A stretch of 64,000 bases of DNA from an uncultured Erysipelotrichaceae bacterium (GTDB taxonomy: Bacteria > Bacillota_I > Bacilli_A > RF39 > UBA660): assembly GCA_902795975.1 (NCBI GenBank), contig CADBNE010000029.1, forward strand, positions 1 to 64,000, given 5' to 3'. Made by a program: the position numbers and the translations under genes. Positions 53,670 to 63,369 of the stretch are shown in pieces (the stretch's first letter is position 1; every line of letters begins with the position of its first letter). The notes beneath the pieces are model-generated. The model did not search any database. It had not been told where the DNA came from and was given only the letters and a program-made list of their open reading frames with translations.

Positions 53670-54232
53670 AGATGATTACCTAAACGATGTTTTTTTGTCT
53701 TCTTTGAAAATACTAACCAATATATGATTATTGTAATATATAATCCAAAAGATGCTAAATTACCAACAAGTACCATTGGATATGTATTAACTAATACCAT
53801 TAAAAAATCATATTTTAAATAATGTGCCATTGATAACATAAATAATGAATTAACTAATATAAAATAATAAAATATTAATATTACATATTTATATTTTAAT
53901 GGTCTTCTCTTGTTTCTTAAAATAGAAGTAATTAATATTAAAGATATTATTATATTCGTTAAATATAAATATATATTTTTATAAAAATTAGGACTAAAAA
54001 ATGTAGTAAATTTATCTAATATATCTTTACCAAATTTAAATAATATTACTCCTATAACAATTGTATTAAATATATAGTATAGAAAATTAGCATTTTTATT
54101 ATTAATATTAAAACCTATTATTAATATTAATAATAATGCCAAAGCAGCAAATATAGGAAAAGACTTAACGCTTATAAACATATCAGCATATAATTTAAAT
54201 GCATCAAATAAATTATAGTTTATACTAGTCAT
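53666..54232 (-). CDS. Membrane protein of unknown function coupled to gpmI
   Basis: The 188-residue protein has about five membrane segments and short loops, with a basic C terminus (SKKTKKHRLGN). Its ATG overlaps the gpmI stop by 8 bases (ATGACTAG), so the two are translationally coupled. No family was recognised. Coupling to a glycolytic gene does not point to a clear job. Confidence 0.65.
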   Translation of the reverse strand: MTSINYNLFDAFKLYADMFISVKSFPIFAALALLLILIIGFNINNKNANFLYYIFNTIVIGVILFKFGKDILDKFTTFFSPNFYKNIYLYLTNIIISLILITSILRNKRRPLKYKYVILIFYYFILVNSLFMLSMAHYLKYDFLMVLVNTYPMVLVGNLASFGLYITIIIYWLVFSKKTKKHRLGNHL

Positions 54233-55748
54233 TTACAAGTATATCTCCTGTCATTTCCTTTGGTACTTCCATACCTAATAAATATAGCATTGTAGGTGCT
54301 ACATCAGCTAATTTACCATCTTTAAGCGTAATGCCTTCTTTAGTAACTATACAAGGTACTGGATTAGTTGTATGACTTGTTACAGGATTATGATTACTAT
54401 CCCACATCATATCACAATTACCATGATCTGCTATTATAATAAGTATTCCATCTAATTCTTCTACTACTTTAGTATATATTTTACTTAAACATTTATCCAT
54501 ATGTTCTACAGCAGCTACTGCAGCTTCATATACACCAGTATGGCCTACCATATCTCCATTAGCTAAATTCATAATAGTTACATCATAATTTCCAACTTCA
54601 TTCAAGAAGTTTTCTGTAACTTCATATACACTCATTTCTGGTTTTAAATCATAAGTAGCAACTTTAGGAGAAGGTATTAATATCTTCTTCATATCATCAT
54701 ATTCTACTTCTTTACCACCATCAAAGAAGAATGTTACATGTGGATATTTTTCTGTTTCAGCTATTCTTAATTGACTTACTCCATTATTATGTAAATAATC
54801 AACTAATATATTTTTTAAATCTAAATCATTAAATGCATGTGGACAAGTAACTGTCTCTGTAACTGGATACATAGTTAATACTTTTAAATTATTATATTCA
54901 ATTACATCTAAACCTTTTTCATTAGCAAGACTCTTATATGCATTTGGATTAGAAAGTAGAGTAAACATTTCTCTTATTCTATCTTTTCTAAAATTAAATG
55001 TTATAACTCCATCATTATCTTTAATAGGCATCTTATTAATAATACCTGGAATTACAAATTCATCAGTTATACCATTATCATAATTTTCATTAACTAATTC
55101 AGTATAATTACTATATTCTTTACCTATTCCATAGCATATAGCATCATAAGATAACTTTAATCTATCAAAATTATTATCTCTATCCATACCATAATATCTG
55201 CCATTTATAGTAGAAATACATCCTATACCTAATTCTTTTATTTTAGCATCTACTATATCTAAATATTTTAGTGCACTCTTTTCATATGTATCTCTACCAT
55301 CTAAACATAAATCTAAGTATACATTATTTACATCATACATTTTACACATATCTAAAAGTGCTAAAAGATGATTTATATGAGAATGTACACCTCCATCTGA
55401 TAATAAACCAAATAAATGTAAATTTGAATTATTATTCTTTACATGATTTATTACTTCTAATAATTCTTTATTATTATAAAAAGTTTTATCTTCTATAGAA
55501 GCTGTTATTGCTTCTAATGGTTGTAATGCTATACGCCCTGAGCCTAAATTCATATGTCCAACTTCACTTGTACCCATTTGTCCTTCAGGAAGTCCTACAT
55601 AAGGACCACTAGCTTGAAGAATAGAATGTGGATATTTAGAAAATAACATATCTAATGTAGGTGTAGTAGCATTTTTAAATGCGTTTCCATCACTTTCTTC
55701 TCTTATTCCGCAACCATCTAATATACATAATACCATTGGTTTTTTCAT
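54225..55748 (-). CDS. gpmI: 2,3-bisphosphoglycerate-independent phosphoglycerate mutase
   Basis: GpmI interconverts 3- and 2-phosphoglycerate in glycolysis using two Mn2+ ions. The 507-residue protein has all key segments: LCILDGCGIRE (Asp11), EGQMGTSEVGHMNLGSGR (Ser61), DGRDTYE, FNFRKDRIREM, NGDMVGHTG, IIADHGNCDMMWD and TSHTTNPVPC. It is the intact reference for the inactive paralogue at 50871-52469. GGGTGATATAA precedes the ATG; the orphan kinase gene ends about 70 bases upstream. Confidence 0.97.
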   Translation of the reverse strand: MKKPMVLCILDGCGIREESDGNAFKNATTPTLDMLFSKYPHSILQASGPYVGLPEGQMGTSEVGHMNLGSGRIALQPLEAITASIEDKTFYNNKELLEVINHVKNNNSNLHLFGLLSDGGVHSHINHLLALLDMCKMYDVNNVYLDLCLDGRDTYEKSALKYLDIVDAKIKELGIGCISTINGRYYGMDRDNNFDRLKLSYDAICYGIGKEYSNYTELVNENYDNGITDEFVIPGIINKMPIKDNDGVITFNFRKDRIREMFTLLSNPNAYKSLANEKGLDVIEYNNLKVLTMYPVTETVTCPHAFNDLDLKNILVDYLHNNGVSQLRIAETEKYPHVTFFFDGGKEVEYDDMKKILIPSPKVATYDLKPEMSVYEVTENFLNEVGNYDVTIMNLANGDMVGHTGVYEAAVAAVEHMDKCLSKIYTKVVEELDGILIIIADHGNCDMMWDSNHNPVTSHTTNPVPCIVTKEGITLKDGKLADVAPTMLYLLGMEVPKEMTGDILVND

Positions 55749-55783
55749 TTATATCACCCAATACAATTATAAATAAAAACACT

Positions 55784-55816
55784 AAAAAAGTAAATAATAC
55801 TAATCATTATTTACTT
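55784..55816 (-). terminator. Terminator after the histidine kinase gene
   Basis: An 11-bp stem (AAGTAAATAAT) with a 7-base loop is followed by T residues on the minus strand, at the stop of the kinase gene. Confidence 0.75.
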
Positions 55817-56978
55817 ATATAATGCTATATAATGGTAAACTAATTTTAGCTGTTGTACCAACAATATTATTAAAATATTTAAGTGTTCCATCATGTGCTT
55901 CTACTATCTCTTTAGAAAGTGCTACTCCTAATCCTGTACCATCTTTTTTAGTAGTATAAAATGGTTCATATATTTTATCCATAATACTATTTTCTATACC
56001 TGTACCATTATCAATAATTTCTACTACAACATTACTACTATCTAAATATGAATTAATTATTATTTTACTAGATTCTGCTTCATAACTATTTTTAATCATA
56101 TTAGTTATTACTTGAGATAATCTATTATAATCTCCATTAATAAATACTTCATCTTCACTACAATTTAATTCAATATCAAATTTTTTTAAATTTAATATTG
56201 AAGAAATAGTATCTTCTAATAACATATTTATATCCATTATATCTTGATTAATATTATCTTTATTTACTAGTAAAAAATCTTGTAATAATATTAACATTTT
56301 ATCTATTTCTCTAGAAATAATTGGTACATATTTCTTAAATGATTCTATATCGTTATTATCGAATAAATCTATATATGCTTTACAAACTGCTAAAGGATTT
56401 TTTATTTCATGTGATATTTTAAATAATGATTTTCTAATTTCATTTTCTTTTTTTAAATCTTTATATTCTAAATGATAATTAATTACTTCTTCACCATTAT
56501 TTATTGTATAAAATACTAAATTAGCAATTAATATAAAATCTATTATATACATATAATAAATTAATGATAAAGAATTAAATAATATATATATGAAAGAGAT
56601 TATAGATATTACACCAATATACTGTTTAGTATTTTTATTTTTATTAATTAATATACCAAATATTAAACTAAATATATAATATATTATATAATCTGTATTA
56701 AAGAAAAATAAAGAAGATAAAATAGATAATATACATAACATACTAATATTATTTTTCTTTAATGATATAAATATAGGTATTGTTATTAATAGACAAGTTA
56801 AAATAATATTTAAATTTATTTTTGATATAAAATAAAACGTACTAATATAAGTAAAACATAATACAAGTTTTTGTTTTTTTTCGTCAAAATTCTTATTTGC
56901 TACAACATAAAATAAATAACATAATACAGGAAATAACATAACAACTATACTAATAATTAAAGTTTCAAATACATTCAT
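55815..56978 (-). CDS. Orphan membrane sensor histidine kinase
   Basis: The 387-residue protein has six or so membrane segments (residues 1-160). A cytoplasmic kinase core follows: H-box FKISHEIKNPLAVCKAYIDL (His190), N-box NMIKNSYEAE, G1 DNGTGIENS, F-box YEPFYTTK and G2 GTGLGVALSKE. No response regulator gene is beside it. A multi-pass sensor with an orphan kinase core is the layout of sporulation kinases such as KinB, and this genome has spoIVA, so that role is possible but unproven. AGGTGGTC precedes the ATG. Confidence 0.88.
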   Translation of the reverse strand: MNVFETLIISIVVMLFPVLCYLFYVVANKNFDEKKQKLVLCFTYISTFYFISKINLNIILTCLLITIPIFISLKKNNISMLCILSILSSLFFFNTDYIIYYIFSLIFGILINKNKNTKQYIGVISIISFIYILFNSLSLIYYMYIIDFILIANLVFYTINNGEEVINYHLEYKDLKKENEIRKSLFKISHEIKNPLAVCKAYIDLFDNNDIESFKKYVPIISREIDKMLILLQDFLLVNKDNINQDIMDINMLLEDTISSILNLKKFDIELNCSEDEVFINGDYNRLSQVITNMIKNSYEAESSKIIINSYLDSSNVVVEIIDNGTGIENSIMDKIYEPFYTTKKDGTGLGVALSKEIVEAHDGTLKYFNNIVGTTAKISLPLYSII

Positions 56979-57027
56979 ATGACCACCTATATTTATTATA
57001 GATTATACATGTGTCTAAAAATGTCGA

Positions 57028-57052
57028 AAAAAAAAGCGAATATTATTCGCTT
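57028..57052 (-). terminator. Terminator after the IIB-like gene
   Basis: The stem AAGCGAATA/TATTCGCTT is followed by nine T residues on the minus strand, overlapping the stop at 57043. Confidence 0.8.
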
Positions 57053-57363
57053 AATTCATTTATACACTTTATAATTTGTTTAGCATTTTCTCCTAATATT
57101 ATTTTTAATTGATTATCAATCTCTACTATTCCTTGAGCACCTAATTTTTGAATTGCTTCCTTATCAGCAAGACTAACATCCTTTAAATCAACTACAAATC
57201 TAGATTTATTTACTTCATATTTAATAATATTATCTTTTCCACCTAGTAGTTCTACTAGTTTATTTGCTTCAAATTTAAAGTCTCTTTTTTTAGTTTTTGC
57301 TATTGCAATAGCAACTATAACTAAAACTATTCCTATAATTATATATTGTATATATGGTTCCAT
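57043..57363 (-). CDS. Membrane-anchored protein with a PTS IIB-like domain lacking the phospho-cysteine
   Basis: The 106-residue protein has one N-terminal helix (about 5-22) and a small domain like the glucose-type PTS IIB fold (NKLVELLGGKDNIIKYEVNK...SLADKEAIQKLGAQGIVEID...LKIILGENAKQIIKCI). The motif where IIB carries its phosphorylated Cys (CxTRLR) reads YEVNKSRF, so phosphotransfer is not expected. It may be a regulatory or scaffold use of the fold. The ATG at 57363 follows GGTGATTTT. It is divergent from rodA. Confidence 0.7.
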   Translation of the reverse strand: MEPYIQYIIIGIVLVIVAIAIAKTKKRDFKFEANKLVELLGGKDNIIKYEVNKSRFVVDLKDVSLADKEAIQKLGAQGIVEIDNQLKIILGENAKQIIKCINELSE

Positions 57364-57498
57364 TAAAATCACCTTATGACAATTATACTATAAATTAGTA
57401 AAAAAATAAACCTTTATATTTATACAAATAAAGACATTATTTACCAAATATAATTGTATAATTTAAATAATTAGTGTAATATAATTAGAGGTGATTAG

Positions 57499-58632
57499 AT
57501 GTATAGTAAGAGAAAAATTAAATTAGATTTTATTCTGATTCTAATAATTGTTTTATTAGCAGCAATCAGTTTAATTAGTATTAGAAGTGCTGAAAAAGTA
57601 TTAGGTTCTAGACCAAACAAATATTTAATTAAACAAGCTATATGGTATTTAATTGGTTTTATAGGTATGATACTCATATCACTAAAAAAGAAGGAAACAA
57701 TACTTAAAAGTGTTAAATATTTATATATTATAGGAAATATCATATTAGTATTACTATTAATATTTGGTACACCAGTAAATAATGCTAAATGTTGGTTTGA
57801 TATACCTTTTCTAGGTACATTTCAACCTAGTGAATTTATGAAAATAATATTAATACTTACTTTAAGTGGAATTATTGATGACTTTAGAAATAAATACCCT
57901 ACTCCAACGGTTAAAGAAGAATTTTTATTTTTAATTAAAGTAGGAATTATAGTAGGAATACCAAGTATACTTACTTTCTTACAACCAGATACAGGTGTTG
58001 TATTAATATATTGTTTAATAACTTTTGTAATGTTATTTATATCTGGAATAAGATATAGATGGTTTGGTTTAGTATTACTTATAGTAGCACTCATTGTTGG
58101 AACTGTATTACTTGTATATTTCACTAGCCAAGATTTATTTATAAAATTATTTGGAACAAGTTTTTTCTTAAGAGTAGATAGATTATTAGATTGGTCAAAA
58201 GGTAGTGGATATCAACTTGAAAATGGTATGGCTGCTATTGGTTCTGCAGGAATTACAGGCTTTGGAATAAATAAAACCCCTATATATTTTCCTGAAGCAA
58301 ATACAGATTTTATATTTGCTGTATATGCATCTAATTTTGGATTTATAGGTTCTATAATATTATTAACATTACTTGCTGCATTAGATTTAAGATTAATTAG
58401 ATTAGCACTTAGATCTGAAAATAATATTAATAAATATATTATAAGTGGATGTGTAGCAATGCTTATATATCAACAAATGCAAAATATAGGAATGACTTTT
58501 GGTATATTTCCTATTACAGGTATAACATTACCATTTGTAAGTTATGGTGGTTCATCATTAATAAGTTATTTACTTATGATAGGAATTGTGCTTAGTATTT
58601 CAAACGAAGAAAAAAGGAATTATTTAAATTAA
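57499..58632 (+). CDS. rodA: SEDS peptidoglycan polymerase RodA (FtsW/RodA/SpoVE family)
   Basis: The 377-residue protein has about ten membrane segments. SEDS proteins polymerise lipid II with a class B PBP. Motifs: an RSAEKVLG-type start, WFDIPFLGTFQPSEFMKI, LQPDTGVVLIY, GSGYQLENGMAAIGSAGITG, FPEANTDFIFAVYASNFGFIG and PITGITLPFVSYGGSSL. RodA is preferred to FtsW by the short cytoplasmic ends and the DFIFAV stretch, but SpoVE cannot be excluded. GAGGTGATTAG precedes the ATG, with TATAAT-like sequences upstream. It is transcribed alone, toward tig, with a shared terminator. Confidence 0.92.
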   Translation: MYSKRKIKLDFILILIIVLLAAISLISIRSAEKVLGSRPNKYLIKQAIWYLIGFIGMILISLKKKETILKSVKYLYIIGNIILVLLLIFGTPVNNAKCWFDIPFLGTFQPSEFMKIILILTLSGIIDDFRNKYPTPTVKEEFLFLIKVGIIVGIPSILTFLQPDTGVVLIYCLITFVMLFISGIRYRWFGLVLLIVALIVGTVLLVYFTSQDLFIKLFGTSFFLRVDRLLDWSKGSGYQLENGMAAIGSAGITGFGINKTPIYFPEANTDFIFAVYASNFGFIGSIILLTLLAALDLRLIRLALRSENNINKYIISGCVAMLIYQQMQNIGMTFGIFPITGITLPFVSYGGSSLISYLLMIGIVLSISNEEKRNYLN

Positions 58633-58648
58633 TAATTCCTTTTATTTT
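58612..58648. terminator. Bidirectional terminator between rodA and tig
   Basis: A 13-bp perfect stem (AAAAGGAATTATT) with a 6-base loop has A-rich and T-rich flanks on both sides. It overlaps the ends of the two convergent genes and can serve both. Confidence 0.85.
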
Positions 58649-59946
58649 TCTTCTTTTTTAGTTGTTTTTTTAGCTGTAGTTTTCTTTTCAGCTTTTTCTT
58701 CACCTTTTAATAAATCAAGAACTTTTTTAAATTTTAATTCATATTTAACTGTTTCAGTACCAAATTGATTAATGAATTGTTCTTTTTCCATTTTATATTT
58801 TTTAGCTAATTCACTAACTTCTTTATCTACTTCTTTTTCAGTAGCATCAATTTTTTCTTTCTTAATAATAGCATCTAAGATTAATCTATATGTTACTCTC
58901 TTAGTAGCTGTTTCTTTATATTCTTCCATTAATTTATCATGAGTTAAACCTGTAAATTGCATAAATTGTTCTAAACTAATTCCTTGCATTTTTAAGTTTT
59001 GTTCATATTCATGTAACATTCTATGTTGTTCGTCTTTAATCATTACTTCTGGAACTTCTACTTCAGAATCTTTAGCTACAGCTGCTAATAAATCATCTAT
59101 ATATTTATCTTCTGCTTCTTTTTCTTTTTTAGCAGTAATATTTTCTTTTACTTGTTTTTCTAAAGCTTCTTTAGAATCAATTCCATCCATTCCTAAATCA
59201 TCAAAGAAATCTTTATCTAATTCTGGAATAACTACTTCTTTTACTTCATTTACTTTAACTTTAAATACAACAGGTTGTCCCTTTAAATTTTCTGCATGAT
59301 AATCTTCTGGGAAAGTAACATTAATTTCTTTTTCTTCTCCAGCTTTTAATCCAACTAATTGATCTTCAAATCCTGGAATAAATGTATTACTTCCTATTTC
59401 TAATGAATAGTTTTCACCTTTTCCACCTTCAAATGCTACTCCATCTTTAAATCCTTCAAAATCAATAACAGCTATGTCACCTTTTTTGATTTTTCCTTCT
59501 TTAGTAACATTTTCTTTATAGTGTTCTCTCATATGATCAATTGATTCAGCTATTTCTTCTTTAGTTACTTTAACTGCTTCTTTTTTAACACTTAATCCTT
59601 TGTATTTTCCTAATTTAACTTCTGGTCTTAATGTTAAAGTAAATTTAAATGTAATACCTGTATCATCAATATTTTCAATATTAACTTGTGGTTCAGATAC
59701 TATATCTAAATTTTCATTTTCAGTTAATAATTTTTCATAAGCCTTTTCTATAGCACTATTACTAGCTTCATAGTATAAAGACTCTTTACCATAATGTTTA
59801 ATAAAAACGTTTTTTGGAGCTTTACCTGGACGGAAACCAGCTATTTTAGCTTTACGATTAGCTTTTTGGAAAGCTTTATCTAATTCTTTTTCCCAGTCTT
59901 CTCCTTCAACTTTAATTATAATTTCTTTTTCGCTATTTTTTGCCAT
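58642..59946 (-). CDS. tig: Trigger factor
   Basis: Trigger factor binds the ribosome exit tunnel and guards nascent chains. The 434-residue protein has the N-terminal ribosome-binding domain (GFRPGKAPKNVFIKHYG), a middle FKBP-type prolyl isomerase domain (KKGDIAVIDFEGFKDGVAFEGG, about 155-240) and a helical C-terminal domain. A Lys/Glu/Thr tail (KAEKKTTAKKTTKKEEK) is added at the end. The ATG at 59946 is chosen because GGGAG lies 9 bases before it; an ATG three codons upstream is too close to that site. Confidence 0.96.
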   Translation of the reverse strand: MAKNSEKEIIIKVEGEDWEKELDKAFQKANRKAKIAGFRPGKAPKNVFIKHYGKESLYYEASNSAIEKAYEKLLTENENLDIVSEPQVNIENIDDTGITFKFTLTLRPEVKLGKYKGLSVKKEAVKVTKEEIAESIDHMREHYKENVTKEGKIKKGDIAVIDFEGFKDGVAFEGGKGENYSLEIGSNTFIPGFEDQLVGLKAGEEKEINVTFPEDYHAENLKGQPVVFKVKVNEVKEVVIPELDKDFFDDLGMDGIDSKEALEKQVKENITAKKEKEAEDKYIDDLLAAVAKDSEVEVPEVMIKDEQHRMLHEYEQNLKMQGISLEQFMQFTGLTHDKLMEEYKETATKRVTYRLILDAIIKKEKIDATEKEVDKEVSELAKKYKMEKEQFINQFGTETVKYELKFKKVLDLLKGEEKAEKKTTAKKTTKKEEK

Positions 59947-59998
59947 CTTTTTCATCTCCCATAAACATTTAGTATTATATAATAAAAATCAATATAAA

Positions 59999-60022
59999 GC
60001 AACAATTTTACGTCATTGTTGC
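59999..60022 (-). terminator. Weak terminator after rpe
   Basis: The stem GCAACAAT/ATTGTTGC with an 8-base loop is followed by TTTATATT on the minus strand, just past the rpe stop. The T-run is poor. Confidence 0.45.
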
Positions 60023-60026
60023 GCAC

Positions 60027-60635
60027 TTATTGCATACTTAAATACTTATCCTTTACATCATCACTTTTAGTAATATAACTACCTACTACTAATATATCTG
60101 CTTTACTACATAAATCTTTAGTACTATAGTTAACTCCACCATCTACTTCTATCATATATTTATAATTATTTGATGTACGTATATCATATAATTCTTCTAT
60201 TTTATTAGTACTATTCATTATAAATTTTTGACCTCCTGCCCCTGGTTCTACACTCATAACAAGCACTAAATCTATTTCTTTTAAATATTCTAATATACTA
60301 TTAACAGATGTATTTGGTTTAATAGATAAACCTACTTTAATACCTAATGAATGAATATAATCAATAATTTCTTTTACATTATCTACTGCTTCTACATGAA
60401 ATGTAATATATTCAGGATTATATTTCTTATATATATCTATATATTTATATACATCATATACCATTAAATGAATATCTCTTTTTGTATTTAAACTAGGTAA
60501 TTCTTCCATATCTACTTTATTAGGAACAAATTTACCATCCATTATATCTATATGTATATAATCACTTTCTAAACTATCTATTACTTGTACTTTATTTATA
60601 TCATCTTTAATATTTAATATTGAAATACTTATCAT
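60027..60635 (-). CDS. rpe: Ribulose-phosphate 3-epimerase
   Basis: Rpe interconverts ribulose 5-phosphate and xylulose 5-phosphate. The 202-residue TIM-barrel protein has YIHIDIMDGKFVPN, IHLMVYD, ITFHVEA, VLVMSVEPGAGGQKF and MIEVDGGVN, which give the metal-binding His/Asp set of the family. It is slightly shorter than usual (about 215-225). The ATG at 60635 follows GGAGGTATAT. It follows rsgA, as in many Firmicutes, but a terminator lies between. Confidence 0.94.
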   Translation of the reverse strand: MISISILNIKDDINKVQVIDSLESDYIHIDIMDGKFVPNKVDMEELPSLNTKRDIHLMVYDVYKYIDIYKKYNPEYITFHVEAVDNVKEIIDYIHSLGIKVGLSIKPNTSVNSILEYLKEIDLVLVMSVEPGAGGQKFIMNSTNKIEELYDIRTSNNYKYMIEVDGGVNYSTKDLCSKADILVVGSYITKSDDVKDKYLSMQ

Positions 60636-60664
60636 ATATACCTCCACTATTATATATAATTATA

Positions 60665-60691
60665 ACAAAAAAGTAGTCTATTGACTACTTT
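60665..60691 (-). terminator. Terminator after rsgA
   Basis: The stem AAAGTAGTC/GACTACTTT with a 4-base loop is followed by six T residues on the minus strand, at the rsgA stop. Confidence 0.8.
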
Positions 60692-61518
60692 GTATCTATA
60701 AATTTCAAATAATTTTCATATCTAGAATTAATTATTTCTCCATCACTAACTTTTTGTTTAACCATACAATTTATTTCATTTTTATGCATACAATCACTAT
60801 ATTCACAATCATGTCTATATACATTAAATTCTATAAAATTATCTCTAATATCTTCTTTAGTCATTCCATAAAAATCAAGTGATGAAAAACCAGGGGTATC
60901 AGCAACTAGTCCACCTAATAAAGGCATAAGTTCTACATGTCTTGTAGTATGTTTTCCTCTACCTAGCGCTACAGATACTTCACCAGTATCTAACTTAAGA
61001 TTACTATCTAATCTATTTAGTAATGTAGATTTACCTGCTCCACTTTGTCCAGCAAAAACTGATACTTTATCTTTAAATATATTTTTTATGTTTTCATCTG
61101 TATTTAGAAATACTTTATATCCTATTTTACGATAATAATTGATATACATATCTATTTCTTTTCTATATTCATCATCTATTAAATCTAATTTAGTAAAACA
61201 TATAATTGGTTCAATATTATTATATTCAATATTTACTAATAATTTATCTAATAAATTGGAAGAAAAATTTGGGATATGTACACTTGTAATTATTACAGCT
61301 TGTTCTACATTAGCAATACTAGGTCTTACTAATTCATTTTTTCTTTCTAATATTTCTAATATATATCTATTATCATAATCTATTATTACATAATCACCTA
61401 CTAAAGGTGTTATATTCATATTTCTAAATTTTCCTCTAGCTTTACAAGTAACTTCTTCTCCATTATCTAATTTAATTGTATAATCATTACTTATTTGTTT
61501 TATTATTCTACCATGCAT
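60685..61518 (-). CDS. rsgA: Small ribosomal subunit biogenesis GTPase RsgA
   Basis: RsgA is a circularly permuted GTPase that matures the 30S subunit. The 277-residue protein has an OB-fold start, then FTKLDLI (G4) before GQSGAGKSTLLNRL (G1, 157-170) and DTPGFSSLDF (G3). The C-terminal zinc motif reads HDCEYSDCMHKNEINCMVKQ. The ATG lies 2 bases after the prkC stop with no clear ribosome-binding site, so translation is probably coupled to prkC. Confidence 0.96.
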   Translation of the reverse strand: MHGRIIKQISNDYTIKLDNGEEVTCKARGKFRNMNITPLVGDYVIIDYDNRYILEILERKNELVRPSIANVEQAVIITSVHIPNFSSNLLDKLLVNIEYNNIEPIICFTKLDLIDDEYRKEIDMYINYYRKIGYKVFLNTDENIKNIFKDKVSVFAGQSGAGKSTLLNRLDSNLKLDTGEVSVALGRGKHTTRHVELMPLLGGLVADTPGFSSLDFYGMTKEDIRDNFIEFNVYRHDCEYSDCMHKNEINCMVKQKVSDGEIINSRYENYLKFIDTK

Positions 61519-61520
61519 AA

Positions 61521-63368
61521 TTATTCTTCGTCTTCACTTTTACTTTCTTCTTCAGAATCCTCTTTTTCTTCTTTTTCATCATCGTCATCATCTTCAACTT
61601 TTTGAGATGAATTATTTCCTGCTTTAGCTATAGTAACATTTACTGTAGAATTTTTTCTAACTTCAGTACCAGCTTTTCTACCTTGTGATAAAATTGTTCC
61701 TGGTTTCTTATCAGATACTTTTTCTACAAATAAACATTCTATCTCATTATCATCACAGAATCCTTGTATTTTTTCTCTATCCCAATCACCATTAGTAAAA
61801 TCTGGATAAGCTGTTACTAATGTTGCATATACTAATTCAATAGTACCACCTTTATCTAATCTACTTCCTGGTTTCTTACTTTGAGATATTACATATCCTT
61901 CTTCATAATCTTTATATTCATCAGTATCATTTGATACCTTTTTAGCAGTTGTGATAACTTTAATACCATTATTTTCCAAATCTATTTTAACGATATTTAC
62001 ATTATGTTTAGTATAGTCTTCTATTTCTATTCCACCTAAACCACTTGAAACATCTACGCTTATAGTTCTTCCTTGTTTAGCTTTTGAACCAGCTTTTAAT
62101 GATGTATATCCAACTACTTTTCCTTCTTCTATATCACTACTAGATACTTTATTCCAAGTATAATAAACTCCAACTTTATCAAGTTTTTCTCCAGCTTCTT
62201 CTTTTGACATATCAGTTATATCAGGTAAAATAACTGTACTCTTTTTATTTAATTTTAATATACCAAAGAACGCTATTAAAAGTCCAACTACTACAAATAA
62301 AGTAATCACACCAACTATACTAACAACAGTTTTATATTTACTCACTTCTTTCTTTCCTTTCTTATCCTTTAAAACTAACTTTTTAACTTCTTTTTCTAAG
62401 CTAGCAATCTTTTCATCTTTTTCATCTATTTCTTTTTCTTTTACTAATTTCTTCTTACTAGGTATTTCAATAGTCTTAGTTTTTGTTTCTTCTTCTCCTT
62501 CAATATCAGGATATTCATATTCAATCTTTGGTTCATTTGCACGACTTTCCAATAAACATGTTTTTAAATCTTCATGCATATCTACCACTGTTTCATACCT
62601 ATTATCTGGGTTTTTAGCACAAGCTCTTAATACAATATTTTCTACACTTTGTGGTATATTAGGATTTTGAGCTACTACACTAGGTATTTTTTCTTTCATT
62701 TGTTTAATAGCTATTTCAACAGCATTCTCACCTTTAAATGGTAATTTACCTGTTAATAATTCATACATTAATATACCTAATGAATATATATCACTTTTTA
62801 CAGTAGCACCACTACCATTAGCTTGTTCTGGTGGTAGATAATGTACACTACCCATTACTGAATTAGTTTGAGTAAGTTCTGCACTATTAAGTGCTACAGC
62901 AATACCAAAGTCAGTAATTTTTACTCTACCATCTTCTAATATCATTACATTTTGAGGTTTTAAATCTCTATGTATTATATAGCTATCATGAGCACATGCT
63001 ATACCACTTGTAAGTTGTAACATTATATCTATTGTTTCTGATAAAGATAATGCACCACGTTTTTTTATTAAACTTTTTAAAGTTTTACCATTAACATATT
63101 CCATTACTATGAAATAGTTTCCATCATCTTCACCTACATCATACATTTCTACTATATTTGGATGATTTAATGAACTAGCTGCTTTTGCTTCACGTTGAAA
63201 TCTTTTAACAAACTTTTCATCATTTGATAAATCTCCACGTAATATTTTAACTGCTACTTCACGTTCAAGTATTGTATCGTATGCTAAATAAACATTAGCC
63301 ATACCACCTTCACCTATAGTACGAATAATTTGATATCTACCATCAATTTTCTGACCTTTTATTATCAT
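61521..63368 (-). CDS. prkC: Ser/Thr protein kinase with PASTA domains
   Basis: PrkC senses cell-wall fragments or lipid II and phosphorylates wall, growth and spore-germination targets. The 615-residue protein has a complete Hanks kinase domain (IGEGGMANVYLAYD, Lys41, HRDLKPQN with Asp135, DFG 153-155, SVMGSVHYLPPEQA). A charged coiled linker, one membrane helix (about 345-370), three PASTA repeats and an acidic C-terminal tail (DDDDDEKEEKEDSEEESKS) follow. GGAGGATATG precedes the ATG, one base after the prpC stop. The prpC-prkC-rsgA order is typical of Firmicutes. Confidence 0.97.
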   Translation of the reverse strand: MIIKGQKIDGRYQIIRTIGEGGMANVYLAYDTILEREVAVKILRGDLSNDEKFVKRFQREAKAASSLNHPNIVEMYDVGEDDGNYFIVMEYVNGKTLKSLIKKRGALSLSETIDIMLQLTSGIACAHDSYIIHRDLKPQNVMILEDGRVKITDFGIAVALNSAELTQTNSVMGSVHYLPPEQANGSGATVKSDIYSLGILMYELLTGKLPFKGENAVEIAIKQMKEKIPSVVAQNPNIPQSVENIVLRACAKNPDNRYETVVDMHEDLKTCLLESRANEPKIEYEYPDIEGEEETKTKTIEIPSKKKLVKEKEIDEKDEKIASLEKEVKKLVLKDKKGKKEVSKYKTVVSIVGVITLFVVVGLLIAFFGILKLNKKSTVILPDITDMSKEEAGEKLDKVGVYYTWNKVSSSDIEEGKVVGYTSLKAGSKAKQGRTISVDVSSGLGGIEIEDYTKHNVNIVKIDLENNGIKVITTAKKVSNDTDEYKDYEEGYVISQSKKPGSRLDKGGTIELVYATLVTAYPDFTNGDWDREKIQGFCDDNEIECLFVEKVSDKKPGTILSQGRKAGTEVRKNSTVNVTIAKAGNNSSQKVEDDDDDEKEEKEDSEEESKSEDEE

Positions 63369-63369
63369 A

